Shown piece after piece: positions 27,754-36,565 of a DNA stretch of 64,000 nucleotides. Source of the DNA: Granulicella sp. dw_53 (lineage in GTDB: Bacteria > Acidobacteriota > Terriglobia > Terriglobales > Acidobacteriaceae); NCBI RefSeq assembly GCF_018449545.1, contig NZ_JAAVUR010000010.1, positions 124,001 through 188,000 of the forward strand, in the 5' to 3' direction. The position numbers and the translations under genes were made by a program. Position 1 is the stretch's first letter; each line of letters starts with the position of its first letter. The notes under the pieces were generated by a model that saw only the letters and a program-made list of their open reading frames with translations, was not told where the DNA came from and made no database searches.

Positions 27754-27813
27754 TTCATGAGACTGTCATCGTTCTACCTCTCATACTTCCCGAATCGAGA
27801 GTGAGCGCCACTG

Positions 27814-29094
27814 CTATGGGGACTGAGCGCTTCGGCCTCTATGATTTGTTGAAGTGACCCCGTGCTGCCGACGATAGCTCCCAGGGGTCCATCCTGTACG
27901 CAGCTTGAATGCGCTGCTCATGTACTCCGGATGACGGAAACCGCATCGCGCCGCGATGGCGTCAATTGGCAATGTCGTCTCGGCAAGCAGTTCTTTCACC
28001 TTCGCCAGTCTCGTATCGATCAACACATCATGGATCGACTTTTCGAATATTGCGCGGAAGCGATTCTGCAGTGAAGTTCGTGAGACACCCAGGTGGGTCA
28101 ATACATCTTCTACGTTGATGCTGTCGCTGACGCGCTCGCGGATGAACCGTATCGCCGACGCTACCAAAGGGTCGGAGATAGCAGTTACATCGGTAGAGCG
28201 TCGCACCGTAATGTCTAGTGGTGGAATCAGCAACTCGTCGACCGGCGCGCTGCCGCCGTTCATCAGAGTATCCAGCAGCGACGCGGCCTCATAGCCCATG
28301 CGCCTCGCATTCAAGTTCACGCTCGAAAGTGGCGGATCCGCGAGCGCGCAGGCCACATCATCCGATCCGACTCCGATCACGGCAGCCTGCTCCGGAATTG
28401 CGATATCCGCCAGACGGCAGGCAGTGAGCAGTTGCACTGCCCGAAAATCCGTACATGCCATAATGCCAACCGGCTTCGGCAACGTCGCCGCCCATGCCGC
28501 AATACTATCCAGATCGGTCTGCCATGCAGCCTCCCGCAAGGAATCGGAGCTCTTTCCCTGCCCCGGATAAACCTCGCAGCGATAGCCGTGCGCCTGAACA
28601 GTTCGCGAAAATACCTCGCCTCTCCGATCAGACCATGAATGTCCGGTATGCCCGATAAAAGCGAATTGCTGAAAACCACGCTCCAGGAGATGCTCTGCCG
28701 CAAGTTTCCCCACCGCGGCATGATCGTTGGAGATCAACGGAACACCTAGGCCCCGTAGCTGCTCGTTCAGATCGACGATTGGAATTCCACGGTCACGAAT
28801 TACATCATGGACCTCTGGATACGCGATGCGAGAGATGATGCCGTCCCCCTGCCATGTTTTGAGCCAGGCGGGAGGCGACTGCTCCACGGCGCGGTCTGTA
28901 AAGTAAACAGACCAAGGCCCGTTCTCGCGAATATATTGTGCGACCCCGAAGAGCAGCTTCCTCCCAAAGAGAGTGGATGTCTCCACAATCAACGCCACGC
29001 GCGGAGGCACTTTACGTTGTTGCTGGGCCGAATCCACCGAGGAATTAAGCGTGTCGAATTTCTTTAATCTCCGCATGGAATTGCATCGCGCCAT
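27814..29094 (-). CDS. XylR-type AraC-family transcriptional regulator with substrate-binding domain
   Basis: A 426-residue regulator. Residues about 30-290 form a LacI/periplasmic-binding-protein-like sensor ('VALIVETSTLFGRKLLFGVAQYI...GDGIISRI...HLLERGFQQFAFIGH'). The last 110 residues form an AraC-type double helix-turn-helix ('VEDVLTHLGVSRTSLQNRFRAIF' and 'PIDAIAARCGFRHPEYMSSAFK'). This is the layout of E. coli XylR, which senses a small ligand, usually a sugar, and activates an adjacent promoter. Start at 29094 or 29076; neither has a clear ribosome site. It lies upstream of and in line with the lamin-tail/receptor/phospholipase genes, which it probably controls. Confidence 0.9.
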   Translation of the reverse strand: MARCNSMRRLKKFDTLNSSVDSAQQQRKVPPRVALIVETSTLFGRKLLFGVAQYIRENGPWSVYFTDRAVEQSPPAWLKTWQGDGIISRIAYPEVHDVIRDRGIPIVDLNEQLRGLGVPLISNDHAAVGKLAAEHLLERGFQQFAFIGHTGHSWSDRRGEVFSRTVQAHGYRCEVYPGQGKSSDSLREAAWQTDLDSIAAWAATLPKPVGIMACTDFRAVQLLTACRLADIAIPEQAAVIGVGSDDVACALADPPLSSVNLNARRMGYEAASLLDTLMNGGSAPVDELLIPPLDITVRRSTDVTAISDPLVASAIRFIRERVSDSINVEDVLTHLGVSRTSLQNRFRAIFEKSIHDVLIDTRLAKVKELLAETTLPIDAIAARCGFRHPEYMSSAFKLRTGWTPGSYRRQHGVTSTNHRGRSAQSP

Positions 29095-29578
29095 ACTGCC
29101 AACAACGCTGCTAGCGCTGGGCAATTATCACAATCGTTTTACTTGAGTTTTCGCAACCTATTAAAGATTTACGCTGTGGCTGTGAAATTCCCGTGAATCA
29201 CCATGTTGCCATGAGTTATTCACCCAGATGAGCAGGCACCGCAGCACCTCCGGAACTGATTCCCTGATGCAATGCTCATCACGGAACTTATCCGTGGTTG
29301 GGCAGTTCTTCTTGCAAGCCGGGAGAAGACCGATGCTTTCCTAATTTCATTCCATTGGTAGAACCAGTCCTAACAGGGAGGTTCTTCAGCAGAGCCTGTT
29401 CGTCACATCAAAGGCGCGGCAGTACGACCAAAGAGAAGCCTGTCCAACACACCTTGGACTCCATACGGGCACCGGACCTCGGGCCTCATGCTCGTCCGCA
29501 GATTCGACTAGTACTGAATTCCGATTCGTGGCGTGAAGTACCGCACTGCTATCATATTCAGTTAGGACAACCTAACCT
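29095..29578. other. 484-base divergent spacer
   Basis: No gene recognised. It contains an inverted repeat CACGGA / TCCGTG with a five-base centre (29280-29296) that could be an operator. A six-base-pair hairpin (29561-29576) lies directly before the S15-type gene start. Promoters for the two divergent genes must lie here, but no box is clear. Confidence 0.5.
29561..29576 (+). promoter_or_regulatory. Hairpin over the ribosome-binding region of the first S15-type gene
   Basis: GTTAGG-ACAA-CCTAAC forms a perfect six-pair stem that ends three bases before the ATG at 29579. The only Shine-Dalgarno-like bases (AGGA) are inside the stem, so folding could limit initiation. Confidence 0.4.
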
Positions 29579-31570
29579 ATGCAGCTCCGCTTGCCTACCG
29601 TTGCACTTCTCTGTGTCACTGCCATTCCGACCTTCGCTCAGGGACCTCGCCAGAACCTCTCCCCCGCTGAAATGGAAACGCTGCGCGGAAAGCGTGAAGA
29701 CATCGAGAAGCAGCTCGAAGCCATCGCGATCATCGACCGCAAGATCATGGTGCCCATGCGCGACGGAGTGCGGATGGCAGCAGATATGTACCGGCCCAAG
29801 GACACCTCAAAGAAATATCCCATTATCTTCAGCCGCACACCCTATAACTTCAACTTCTGGGACGTACGCACAGGCTCTTATCGCGACATGTCGGCGGAAC
29901 TTGACGCCGTGAAACGCGGCTACGTCCTCGTCGAGATGAACGAGCGCGGCCACTTTTTCTCAGAGGGCAACTACGACATTCTTGGCGCGCCCCTTACAGA
30001 CGCAGACGACCAGTTTTCGTGGATGGCAGCGCAGCCGTGGTCCTCAGGCAAGATCGGCCTCATCGGCTGCTCTTCTACCGCGGAGTGGCAACTCGCCGCG
30101 GCGTCGCTCGGGAACAAGGCACTGACCACCATCATTCCGCAGAGCTTCGGTGCCGGCGTCGGCAAGGTCGGCCCCTACAATGAGCAGGGAAACTGGTATC
30201 GCGGCGGTGCGGTGCAAATGCTCTTCATCGACTGGCTCTACGGCGAGCAGAACCAGGTTCGCCCCAGCTTCCCCAAAGAAACCTCGCAAGCCGATCTCAT
30301 CAAGGCCTCGAAGATGTTCGACCTGGCTCCGCAAATGCCACCAATCGACTGGGCGAAGGCCTTCGAACACCTGCCGGAGCAGGAGATTATCTCGAACGTA
30401 AACGGTCCCAAGGGCATCTTTGCGGACAAGATGGATAACACCACCGGCGGAGCCATGATCCAACGCACGCCAAACGACCCTGTCTGGCGCAAAGGCGGAA
30501 TCTGGCAGCCCGACACCCAACCTATCAATGTCCCGGGATTCTGGTTCATGACCTGGTACGACGTCTCGACCGGACCAAACCTCGCTGCCTATAACTTTGT
30601 CCGCGCAACCGCAAAAGGCGGGGCAAAGGATCAGCAGTACGCGGTCATCGCACCCACCCTGCACTGCCAGTACAAACGTGCCACGGAAAAGACCATCGTC
30701 GGCGAGCGCGACATGGGCGACGCGCGTCTGGACTACGATGCCCTCACCTACGCCTGGTTCGATCACTTCCTCAAAGGTGAGGAGAATGGCTTTCTTCAGA
30801 AGCAACCCAAGGTCACTTACTACACGATGGGCAGCAACAAGTGGCAGCACTCCCAGTCCTGGCCTCCAGAGGGGGCGAAGCCCGTCACACTTACTCTCAC
30901 CAGCGGTGGTCACGCCAATACGCTGCATGGTGACGGTCAACTCGTATTCTCCCCAGCCTCTCCGGCGTCCAAGGCCAAACCCAAAGCAAGTCCCGACATG
31001 GCAGACTTTTTCACCTACGATCCACTCCACCCGACTCCTAGCTACGGCGGCAACGTCTGCTGCGCCGCCAACACCATTCCCGGGAATGGAGGAGCACTCG
31101 ATCAGCGCAAGATGGAAGAGCGGCCCGACATCCTCGTCTACACCTCAGAGGCTTTGAAAGAGGATATGGAGGTGAGCGGTCCTATGACCGCCACCCTCTA
31201 CGTCTCGTCCGACGCGAAGGACACCGATGTAACCGTCAAGGTGATCGACGTGCTTCCGGACGGCACCGCCTACAACCTCGATGAGACCATCCAACGGCTG
31301 CGCTACCGTGACGGCGACAATAAGACTGTCTGGATAGAAAAGGACAAGGTCTACAAGGTCACCCTTTCTCCGATGAACACCTCGAATCTCTTCGCCGCAG
31401 GACACCGCATCCGTATCGAAGTTGCAGGCTCAAACTTTCCCCGCTTCGACCGCAACCTCAATACCGGCGGAAACAACTACGACGAGACCACCGGCGTCGT
31501 CGCTCACACCGCCATTCACCACAACAACCAGTATCCAAGTACGCTGACGATCTCTGTAGTCAAACACTAA
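29579..31570 (+). CDS. Exported S15/CocE-NonD family hydrolase, variant serine motif
   Basis: A 663-residue exported alpha/beta hydrolase of the X-Pro dipeptidyl-peptidase/cocaine-esterase type with a signal peptide cleaved after F-A-Q. Landmarks are '[18 protein letters not shown]' at the start of the catalytic domain, the nucleophile region '[12 protein letters not shown]', and the C-terminal jelly-roll ('[26 protein letters not shown]'). The usual G-x-S-Y-x-G is changed to G-C-S-S-T-A: the catalytic Ser is kept but the following Tyr, whose backbone helps form the oxyanion hole, and the last Gly are replaced. It is followed after 141 bases by a paralogue with the normal motif. Likely substrates are peptides or acylated compounds; not determinable from sequence. 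Confidence 0.85.
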   Translation: MQLRLPTVALLCVTAIPTFAQGPRQNLSPAEMETLRGKREDIEKQLEAIAIIDRKIMVPMRDGVRMAADMYRPKDTSKKYPIIFSRTPYNFNFWDVRTGSYRDMSAELDAVKRGYVLVEMNERGHFFSEGNYDILGAPLTDADDQFSWMAAQPWSSGKIGLIGCSSTAEWQLAAASLGNKALTTIIPQSFGAGVGKVGPYNEQGNWYRGGAVQMLFIDWLYGEQNQVRPSFPKETSQADLIKASKMFDLAPQMPPIDWAKAFEHLPEQEIISNVNGPKGIFADKMDNTTGGAMIQRTPNDPVWRKGGIWQPDTQPINVPGFWFMTWYDVSTGPNLAAYNFVRATAKGGAKDQQYAVIAPTLHCQYKRATEKTIVGERDMGDARLDYDALTYAWFDHFLKGEENGFLQKQPKVTYYTMGSNKWQHSQSWPPEGAKPVTLTLTSGGHANTLHGDGQLVFSPASPASKAKPKASPDMADFFTYDPLHPTPSYGGNVCCAANTIPGNGGALDQRKMEERPDILVYTSEALKEDMEVSGPMTATLYVSSDAKDTDVTVKVIDVLPDGTAYNLDETIQRLRYRDGDNKTVWIEKDKVYKVTLSPMNTSNLFAAGHRIRIEVAGSNFPRFDRNLNTGGNNYDETTGVVAHTAIHHNNQYPSTLTISVVKH

Positions 31571-31711
31571 ATAACAAGTTGGATGGCCCTACGCCAAGCT
31601 CGAGAAGCAGGACTTTCTATTTTTACAACCGGAGGATGTCGAGTAGCACTGTGAAACTATTTAAATCGGCTCTTCATATCTCTCCGCAATAATCAGATCC
31701 AGGAAAAATCG

Positions 31712-33727
31712 ATGACCTTACTCAGCCGCGCTGCAATCGCCGCGCTAGCTTTTGCATTTTTGTCTCTTCCCTCCGTAGCGCAGGAAAAGCCTGTAGAGAA
31801 TGACATCCCGGCTAGTTTTACTATGCCAAAAAAGACGCCCTATGCGGCGCCTCACCCGGAGTTCGATTACACCAAACGGGTTGAGATGATTCCAATGCGC
31901 GACGGCACGAAGCTATACACCGTCATTGTGACTCCAAAGGGTGCTAAGAATGCACCGATCGTTCTGACTCGCACTTGCTATAACGCCGCGGCCATCGCCT
32001 CTGCCGCGCGCGCCACGGCCGGCAGCATGCTCGTCGCTGCTGGACCTACAACTCCCCCCGCCGTTCAAGGTGCTGCTCCAAATACCGAATCTCCGCACAT
32101 GATCGATGAGTTGGGACTGTCGGATGAGATCTTCGTCAAGGCGGGATATATTCGCGTCTATCAGGATGTACGCGGCAAGTACGGCTCCGAGGGCGTGTAT
32201 CTGATGACCCCACCACCGGTCGGTCCGTTCAATCCGACTGGCGCAGACGATACGACCGACGCGTATGACACGATCGACTGGCTGACAAAGAATCTCCCAG
32301 AGACGAATGGCCGTGTCGGCATGATCGGCTCCTCGTATGAAGGGTTCACAGTTGTAATGGCCCTGCTGAATCCACATCCCGCGCTCAAGGTCGCTGCTCC
32401 TGAGAGCCCGATGGTGGATGGCTGGATGGGAGACGACTGGTTCCACTATGGTGCCTTTCGCCAGCGAATGCTTGACTACTTCGTCAGGCAGATGGCAGTG
32501 CGGGGAGCCGGGCCAAGGATACCCCACGATGGTCGCGACGACTACACGAACTTCCTCGCGAAGGGATCAGCAGAAGACTTCGCACGATCGCTGGGAGCGG
32601 ATCAACTCCCCTACTGGCGCACGGTCAAAGAACATCCAGCCTATGATGCCTTCTGGCAGAGCCAGGCGCTCGACAAGCTTATCGCTGAGAAACCATTAAC
32701 CGTACCAACCATGTGGCTGCAGGGGCTATGGGACCAGGAAGATATGTGGGGCGCGAACCACAGCTATAAGGTTTGGGAGCCCAAGGACAAGAACAACGAC
32801 AAGAACTTCCTGGTGATAGGGCCATGGTTCCACAGCCAGGTCAATCGTGAAGGTCACGTCACCGGACCATTTACATGGGATGGCGACACGACAGCCGACT
32901 TTCGCTCAGACGTACTGCTTCCCTTCTTCAATCAGTATTTGGTGGAGGGAGCTCCCAAGGCCGCGACACCACCCGTCCTCATTTACAACACCGGTGAAGA
33001 CCACTGGGATCGCTTCCAATCGTGGCCGCTCAGTTGCGATGCGGGTTGCGAAGGAAAGAGCAAGCCTCTTTACCTCGCATCAAACAATGGCCTCTCTTTC
33101 TCGGCACCGACTGCCGGGGCTGAAAAGTTCGACGAATATGTCTCTGATCCAAAGAAGCCAGTTCCCTTCCGCGCGCGCCCCGTGGCTACGGATGATGGAG
33201 GATGGCCGACGTGGCTGCTACAGGATCAGCGCTTCGCAGATGGCAGACCCGATGTGCTCACATATTTGACTGAGCCGCTGAAGGCCCCTCTACGAGTTAG
33301 CGGCGTGCCCAAGGTAAACTTCTATGCCTCAACCAGCGGGACCGACAGCGACTGGGTAGTAAAGCTTATCGACGTCTACCCGGACGATCCGAAGCCGCCA
33401 ACCACCATGAGTGGATATCAACTGGCAATTTCGCTCGATATCTTCCGTGGCCGCTATCGTACGAGCTTCGAGCATCCCGAGGCGCTCAAACCCAATACAC
33501 CACTGCTATATAAATTCGACCTGCCGAACGTAAACCATATCTTCCAGCCGGGACATCGCATCATGGTCCAGGTTCAGTCCACGCTGTTTCCTCTCTACGA
33601 TCGCAACCCTCAAACCTTTGTGCCGAGTATCTTCGACGCGAAACCTGCGGACTATCAAAAGGCAACGCAGCGAATCTGGCGCACTCCCGGCACTGCGAGC
33701 TTTATCGATCTGCCGGTCGTACCGTAG
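31712..33727 (+). CDS. Exported S15/CocE-NonD family hydrolase
   Basis: A 671-residue paralogue of the preceding gene with signal peptide (cleavage after V-A-Q) and the canonical nucleophile motif G-S-S-Y-E-G. The domain order is alpha/beta hydrolase, helical cap and C-terminal beta jelly-roll ('PLRVSGVPKVNFYASTSGTDSDWVVKLIDVYPD'). AGGAAAAA precedes the ATG. Family members cut X-Pro dipeptides, beta-lactam acyl groups or esters in the periplasm. Adjacent to an M28 aminopeptidase-like gene on the other strand, so peptide breakdown is a reasonable inference. Confidence 0.88.
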   Translation: MTLLSRAAIAALAFAFLSLPSVAQEKPVENDIPASFTMPKKTPYAAPHPEFDYTKRVEMIPMRDGTKLYTVIVTPKGAKNAPIVLTRTCYNAAAIASAARATAGSMLVAAGPTTPPAVQGAAPNTESPHMIDELGLSDEIFVKAGYIRVYQDVRGKYGSEGVYLMTPPPVGPFNPTGADDTTDAYDTIDWLTKNLPETNGRVGMIGSSYEGFTVVMALLNPHPALKVAAPESPMVDGWMGDDWFHYGAFRQRMLDYFVRQMAVRGAGPRIPHDGRDDYTNFLAKGSAEDFARSLGADQLPYWRTVKEHPAYDAFWQSQALDKLIAEKPLTVPTMWLQGLWDQEDMWGANHSYKVWEPKDKNNDKNFLVIGPWFHSQVNREGHVTGPFTWDGDTTADFRSDVLLPFFNQYLVEGAPKAATPPVLIYNTGEDHWDRFQSWPLSCDAGCEGKSKPLYLASNNGLSFSAPTAGAEKFDEYVSDPKKPVPFRARPVATDDGGWPTWLLQDQRFADGRPDVLTYLTEPLKAPLRVSGVPKVNFYASTSGTDSDWVVKLIDVYPDDPKPPTTMSGYQLAISLDIFRGRYRTSFEHPEALKPNTPLLYKFDLPNVNHIFQPGHRIMVQVQSTLFPLYDRNPQTFVPSIFDAKPADYQKATQRIWRTPGTASFIDLPVVP

Positions 33728-33755
33728 GTCTGGATCAATCACACGCCAACATCGT

Positions 33756-33787
33756 AAGGCCCAAGCCAACATCCGGCTTGGGCCTTT
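33756..33787. terminator. Bidirectional hairpin between convergent hydrolase genes
   Basis: AAGGCCCAAGCC pairs perfectly with GGCTTGGGCCTT around a seven-base loop, between the S15-type stop at 33727 and the M28 stop at 33803. The T-tract is short (TTT), so termination strength is uncertain. Confidence 0.6.
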
Positions 33788-33802
33788 CAAGTAGCGCCTA
33801 CA

Positions 33803-35314
33803 TTAAGAGCGGCCAGCTCCCGGCCGCGGGCCGTTACGAACAGGCACCTCAGGGACCGGAGCAGCGGCTGCGCTGCAATGGCCCTTTGTATCGCAGGAAC
33901 GAATCCCGAAGAAGACATTGTCCTTGGAGATCGGCACCGTAATGGTGTGCGTAGTCCCTTCAACCTTTTCGTCGTACATGGAGGCCTTCGCTCCATACTG
34001 CCAGTCCGAGGCATCCGTCTCGCGCCAAACAACCTGATACCACGCATCCGCCGGTGCACCATCCGGAATACTGAACTTCATGACGGAGTTATTATCCTGA
34101 TTGCGCGCCGACATCGTCGCACCCTGCGGGGTGCCTGGCGCGCTGGCCAAAGTTGCAAGGGTAGCAGCATTCACCCGCGCAACCTTAGCGATGTAGTCGA
34201 AGTCATCGAACTTGAGTAGGTCGCCATATTCGATCCCGCCTTCCGTGCGCACATCCTGATGTTGATGGTGATAATCTTCCCGCCACTCCGTAAAACGAAC
34301 CCCTGCAAATCCCTCCTCATTAAAGGACCGATGATCGCCACCCCGGCCGTAACGGTCGAGACGCATCTCCATCACCGGCTTGATAGAGGCCGGCGGCACC
34401 GCAGAACCGACCACAGGGAAATAAGTGCGAGACACATCAAGAACCTCGCGTGCAAGTTCGCGAGAAGGAGTATCGCTCTCGTTGCCGTACTGGATAAGGC
34501 GCCGCATCTCCTCAACGGTCGCGTTCTGAGGAACGCTCTCCGAGAAGACCCGCACTCGTGTCTTGCTCTGATGAAGCTCTCCAGGTGTAGTATTGCCACC
34601 CACGATGTCGTTGTTCAAGACACCCTCAAGATCCCAACCCTCTTCTTTCGCCAGCTTCGCGAGATGCGCACTGCCATTCAGTCCCTGCTCCTCACCGGGA
34701 ACAGTTGCAAAGATAATCGTCGCAGGAAATTTGTGCTTACTTAAGATACGAGCGCACTCCATACTTACGGCGGTTCCGCTGGTATCGTCGTTGGCCCCCG
34801 GTGCAAAGTCGTGCGTATTGGTCATATCGATCACGCGTGTGTCATAGTGCCCAGTGACCAGATACATGCGTTTAGATTGAGCCGGATCGGTGCCCTTAAG
34901 AACTGCGTAGATATTGATGAGCTTCGTGTCTTTTGTAATACGGGATCCGGGCGCAGAAGAACCAGGTTGAATGAATACATCTTCCTTTACCTCCAGACAG
35001 CCGCCGCAATCTTTCGAGATAGTCTCGAATTGCCCCTTGATATACTCCGCGGCTGCCAGAATTCCTGTGCCCGCCGGCAGATCCGTCTCCATACTGGACG
35101 TCGTCATACGATTCTTGAAGTTCACCAATGTTTCGATATTGCGATGAATCCTCTCAGCCGAAGTGGCCCGAAGCGCAGCCACAATCTCCTTATCCGCGGG
35201 TGCTGCTTTTAGAGGGCTGCCTGTAGCGAGAAAATCCAACTTCTGTGCCTTCCCTGCGTTCGCACCACAAAACAGCGCGAACCCAGTCGCGAGTGCTACC
35301 GAAACTTTAAACAT
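33803..35314 (-). CDS. M28 family metallopeptidase, exported
   Basis: A 503-residue zinc aminopeptidase-like protein with a signal peptide (A-G-K-A-Q). Zinc ligands are expected in 'VTGHYDTR', 'GANDDTSG' and 'VPGEEQGLNGS', where the Glu pair supplies the catalytic base and a ligand; a later 'GGDHRSFNEEGFAGVRFTEW' fits the last ligand region. The final 100 residues ('WYQVVWRETDASDWQYGAK') resemble a fibronectin-III-like domain. AGGAGAG precedes the ATG. It probably trims peptides in the periplasm or outside the cell and converges with the S15-type genes. Confidence 0.9.
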   Translation of the reverse strand: MFKVSVALATGFALFCGANAGKAQKLDFLATGSPLKAAPADKEIVAALRATSAERIHRNIETLVNFKNRMTTSSMETDLPAGTGILAAAEYIKGQFETISKDCGGCLEVKEDVFIQPGSSAPGSRITKDTKLINIYAVLKGTDPAQSKRMYLVTGHYDTRVIDMTNTHDFAPGANDDTSGTAVSMECARILSKHKFPATIIFATVPGEEQGLNGSAHLAKLAKEEGWDLEGVLNNDIVGGNTTPGELHQSKTRVRVFSESVPQNATVEEMRRLIQYGNESDTPSRELAREVLDVSRTYFPVVGSAVPPASIKPVMEMRLDRYGRGGDHRSFNEEGFAGVRFTEWREDYHHQHQDVRTEGGIEYGDLLKFDDFDYIAKVARVNAATLATLASAPGTPQGATMSARNQDNNSVMKFSIPDGAPADAWYQVVWRETDASDWQYGAKASMYDEKVEGTTHTITVPISKDNVFFGIRSCDTKGHCSAAAAPVPEVPVRNGPRPGAGRS

Positions 35315-35674
35315 GATCTCTCCTGGCTAGGAATTCTGAATGGGGAAAAGCGTATGCACTCTCTCAAGGCACGCGCTTTCAATTGAACTAGAAGACAGAG
35401 TTACCCGCAATCTACAATTTTCCAGAAGAGCCAACTTCGCCCACTATTGAGACTTCATATAAGTAGAAATACTGATTCGACGAAAGCAGTTACCACGGAA
35501 CGGGTTTACCGGGCATCTTCGACGTCACAGTACACCTGATGCGACCCGATGAGGAGACTCGCCGAAAGCCTCCATCGTTTTCTCTCTACCAACCCAAGCG
35601 GAAGCTACCATAAAACTTCACTTCTGCAGATCGCGAGACAGCCACTTGAATTTGTCTATCCAAACCTTCTGCGA
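35315..35674. other. 360-base spacer, no gene recognised
   Basis: Holds the upstream region of the M28 gene and the downstream region of the hypothetical gene. A partial LacI-type operator match, TGAAAGCGCGTGCC on the minus strand (35381-35368), lies 54 bases upstream of the M28 start; two positions miss the pattern. Confidence 0.4.
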
Positions 35675-36382
35675 CTAGGAACTACCACCCTGTATCCAGC
35701 GTTGCGTCAGCAACTCAGCCGTAAGAGGCAGAGGAGCCGGCTGGCCAGACCTCTCGCGTTGAATACCCGATTCTTCCCGTCCTTTGGGCCGATCTCGTCG
35801 AACCTGATCGGCGGGGATATAGATAGGCCTATTCGGAACGAATCCACCCAGAGGGCTTGAGACAGACGCGACCGGCGGCTGGTCGAGCGTGCTTCTTCTT
35901 TTCTTAGGCACCTTGCGCAATCGAACGGCAACAGGAGCGTCGATTGCCGTCCCGATAATATCCTCTACTGGCGGCAGTGCCTGTTGTTCCAAGGGTTGGT
36001 CCCGGTGAATTTCCTGGTCGAGAGCAGGAATCGATTCCGTAGTCGAAATGGGAGGCAGTGGGAGATCAAAGGGCAGCGTCAACGATACGCTTCGAGCGAT
36101 CTTCTTCAACCTCGCTGAGTCCAGTTTCGTCGAAGCAGACTTCTTCCGCTTTGGATCTCGCAACGGTCTCTTCTGCGGAACCTTGGATTCCACTGCTTGA
36201 CGCGGGGGAGCAACTGAGATTCGTTTCGTAGGAGTCTTGAGTACCTTACTGCTGAAGAGAAGATTCTGAACCTTCTCTTCAGTTCGTTTTGCGGCTGGGG
36301 CGGCGGCGGTTAGAAGTAACCGCGCCTCTCTTAGCCGTTCCAGGTCAGCGTCAATCAATGCGAGGATGTGAAGATATGCCAT
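35675..36382 (-). CDS. Basic, Pro/Lys/Arg-rich hypothetical protein
   Basis: A 235-residue protein with a short helical N terminus ('AYLHILALIDADLERLREARLLL') followed by about 200 residues of low-complexity sequence rich in Lys, Arg, Pro and Ser. No membrane segment or signal peptide is seen. GGAG lies about five bases before the ATG, and the N-terminal helix looks protein-like, so I take it as a real gene. The strongly basic character could suit nucleic-acid or polyanion binding (inference). I do not recognise the family. Confidence 0.6.
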   Translation of the reverse strand: MAYLHILALIDADLERLREARLLLTAAAPAAKRTEEKVQNLLFSSKVLKTPTKRISVAPPRQAVESKVPQKRPLRDPKRKKSASTKLDSARLKKIARSVSLTLPFDLPLPPISTTESIPALDQEIHRDQPLEQQALPPVEDIIGTAIDAPVAVRLRKVPKKRRSTLDQPPVASVSSPLGGFVPNRPIYIPADQVRRDRPKGREESGIQRERSGQPAPLPLTAELLTQRWIQGGSS

Positions 36383-36565
36383 GAATCTCCAGTTTACAGT
36401 GCCTGAAGAGTGAACTGTCGTCTCGAATCATCAAAACTCTGCTTCAACTCTGTTTGTAGTTCGCAGCCTTCTTTCGGTCGGCGACTATCCCCAAACACAT
36501 CGCCTCTGCATAATAATCCTGCAAGACCAAAATGAACCTCCAGGCACTGCATCCGATCAAATTCT

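Larger units (their letters stand above)
27396..27813. other. Regulatory spacer between XylR-type regulator and its probable target operon
   Basis: 418 bases with no convincing gene. It holds a tandem direct repeat (27718-27753), a sigma70-like promoter (27676-27704) and about 280 bases of leader before the lamin-tail gene. No known riboswitch was recognised in the leader. Confidence 0.6.

Noticed and set aside
35549..35860. Plus-strand 103-codon frame near the hypothetical basic protein
   Set aside because: No ribosome site and overlaps the minus-strand gene that has GGAG before its ATG.
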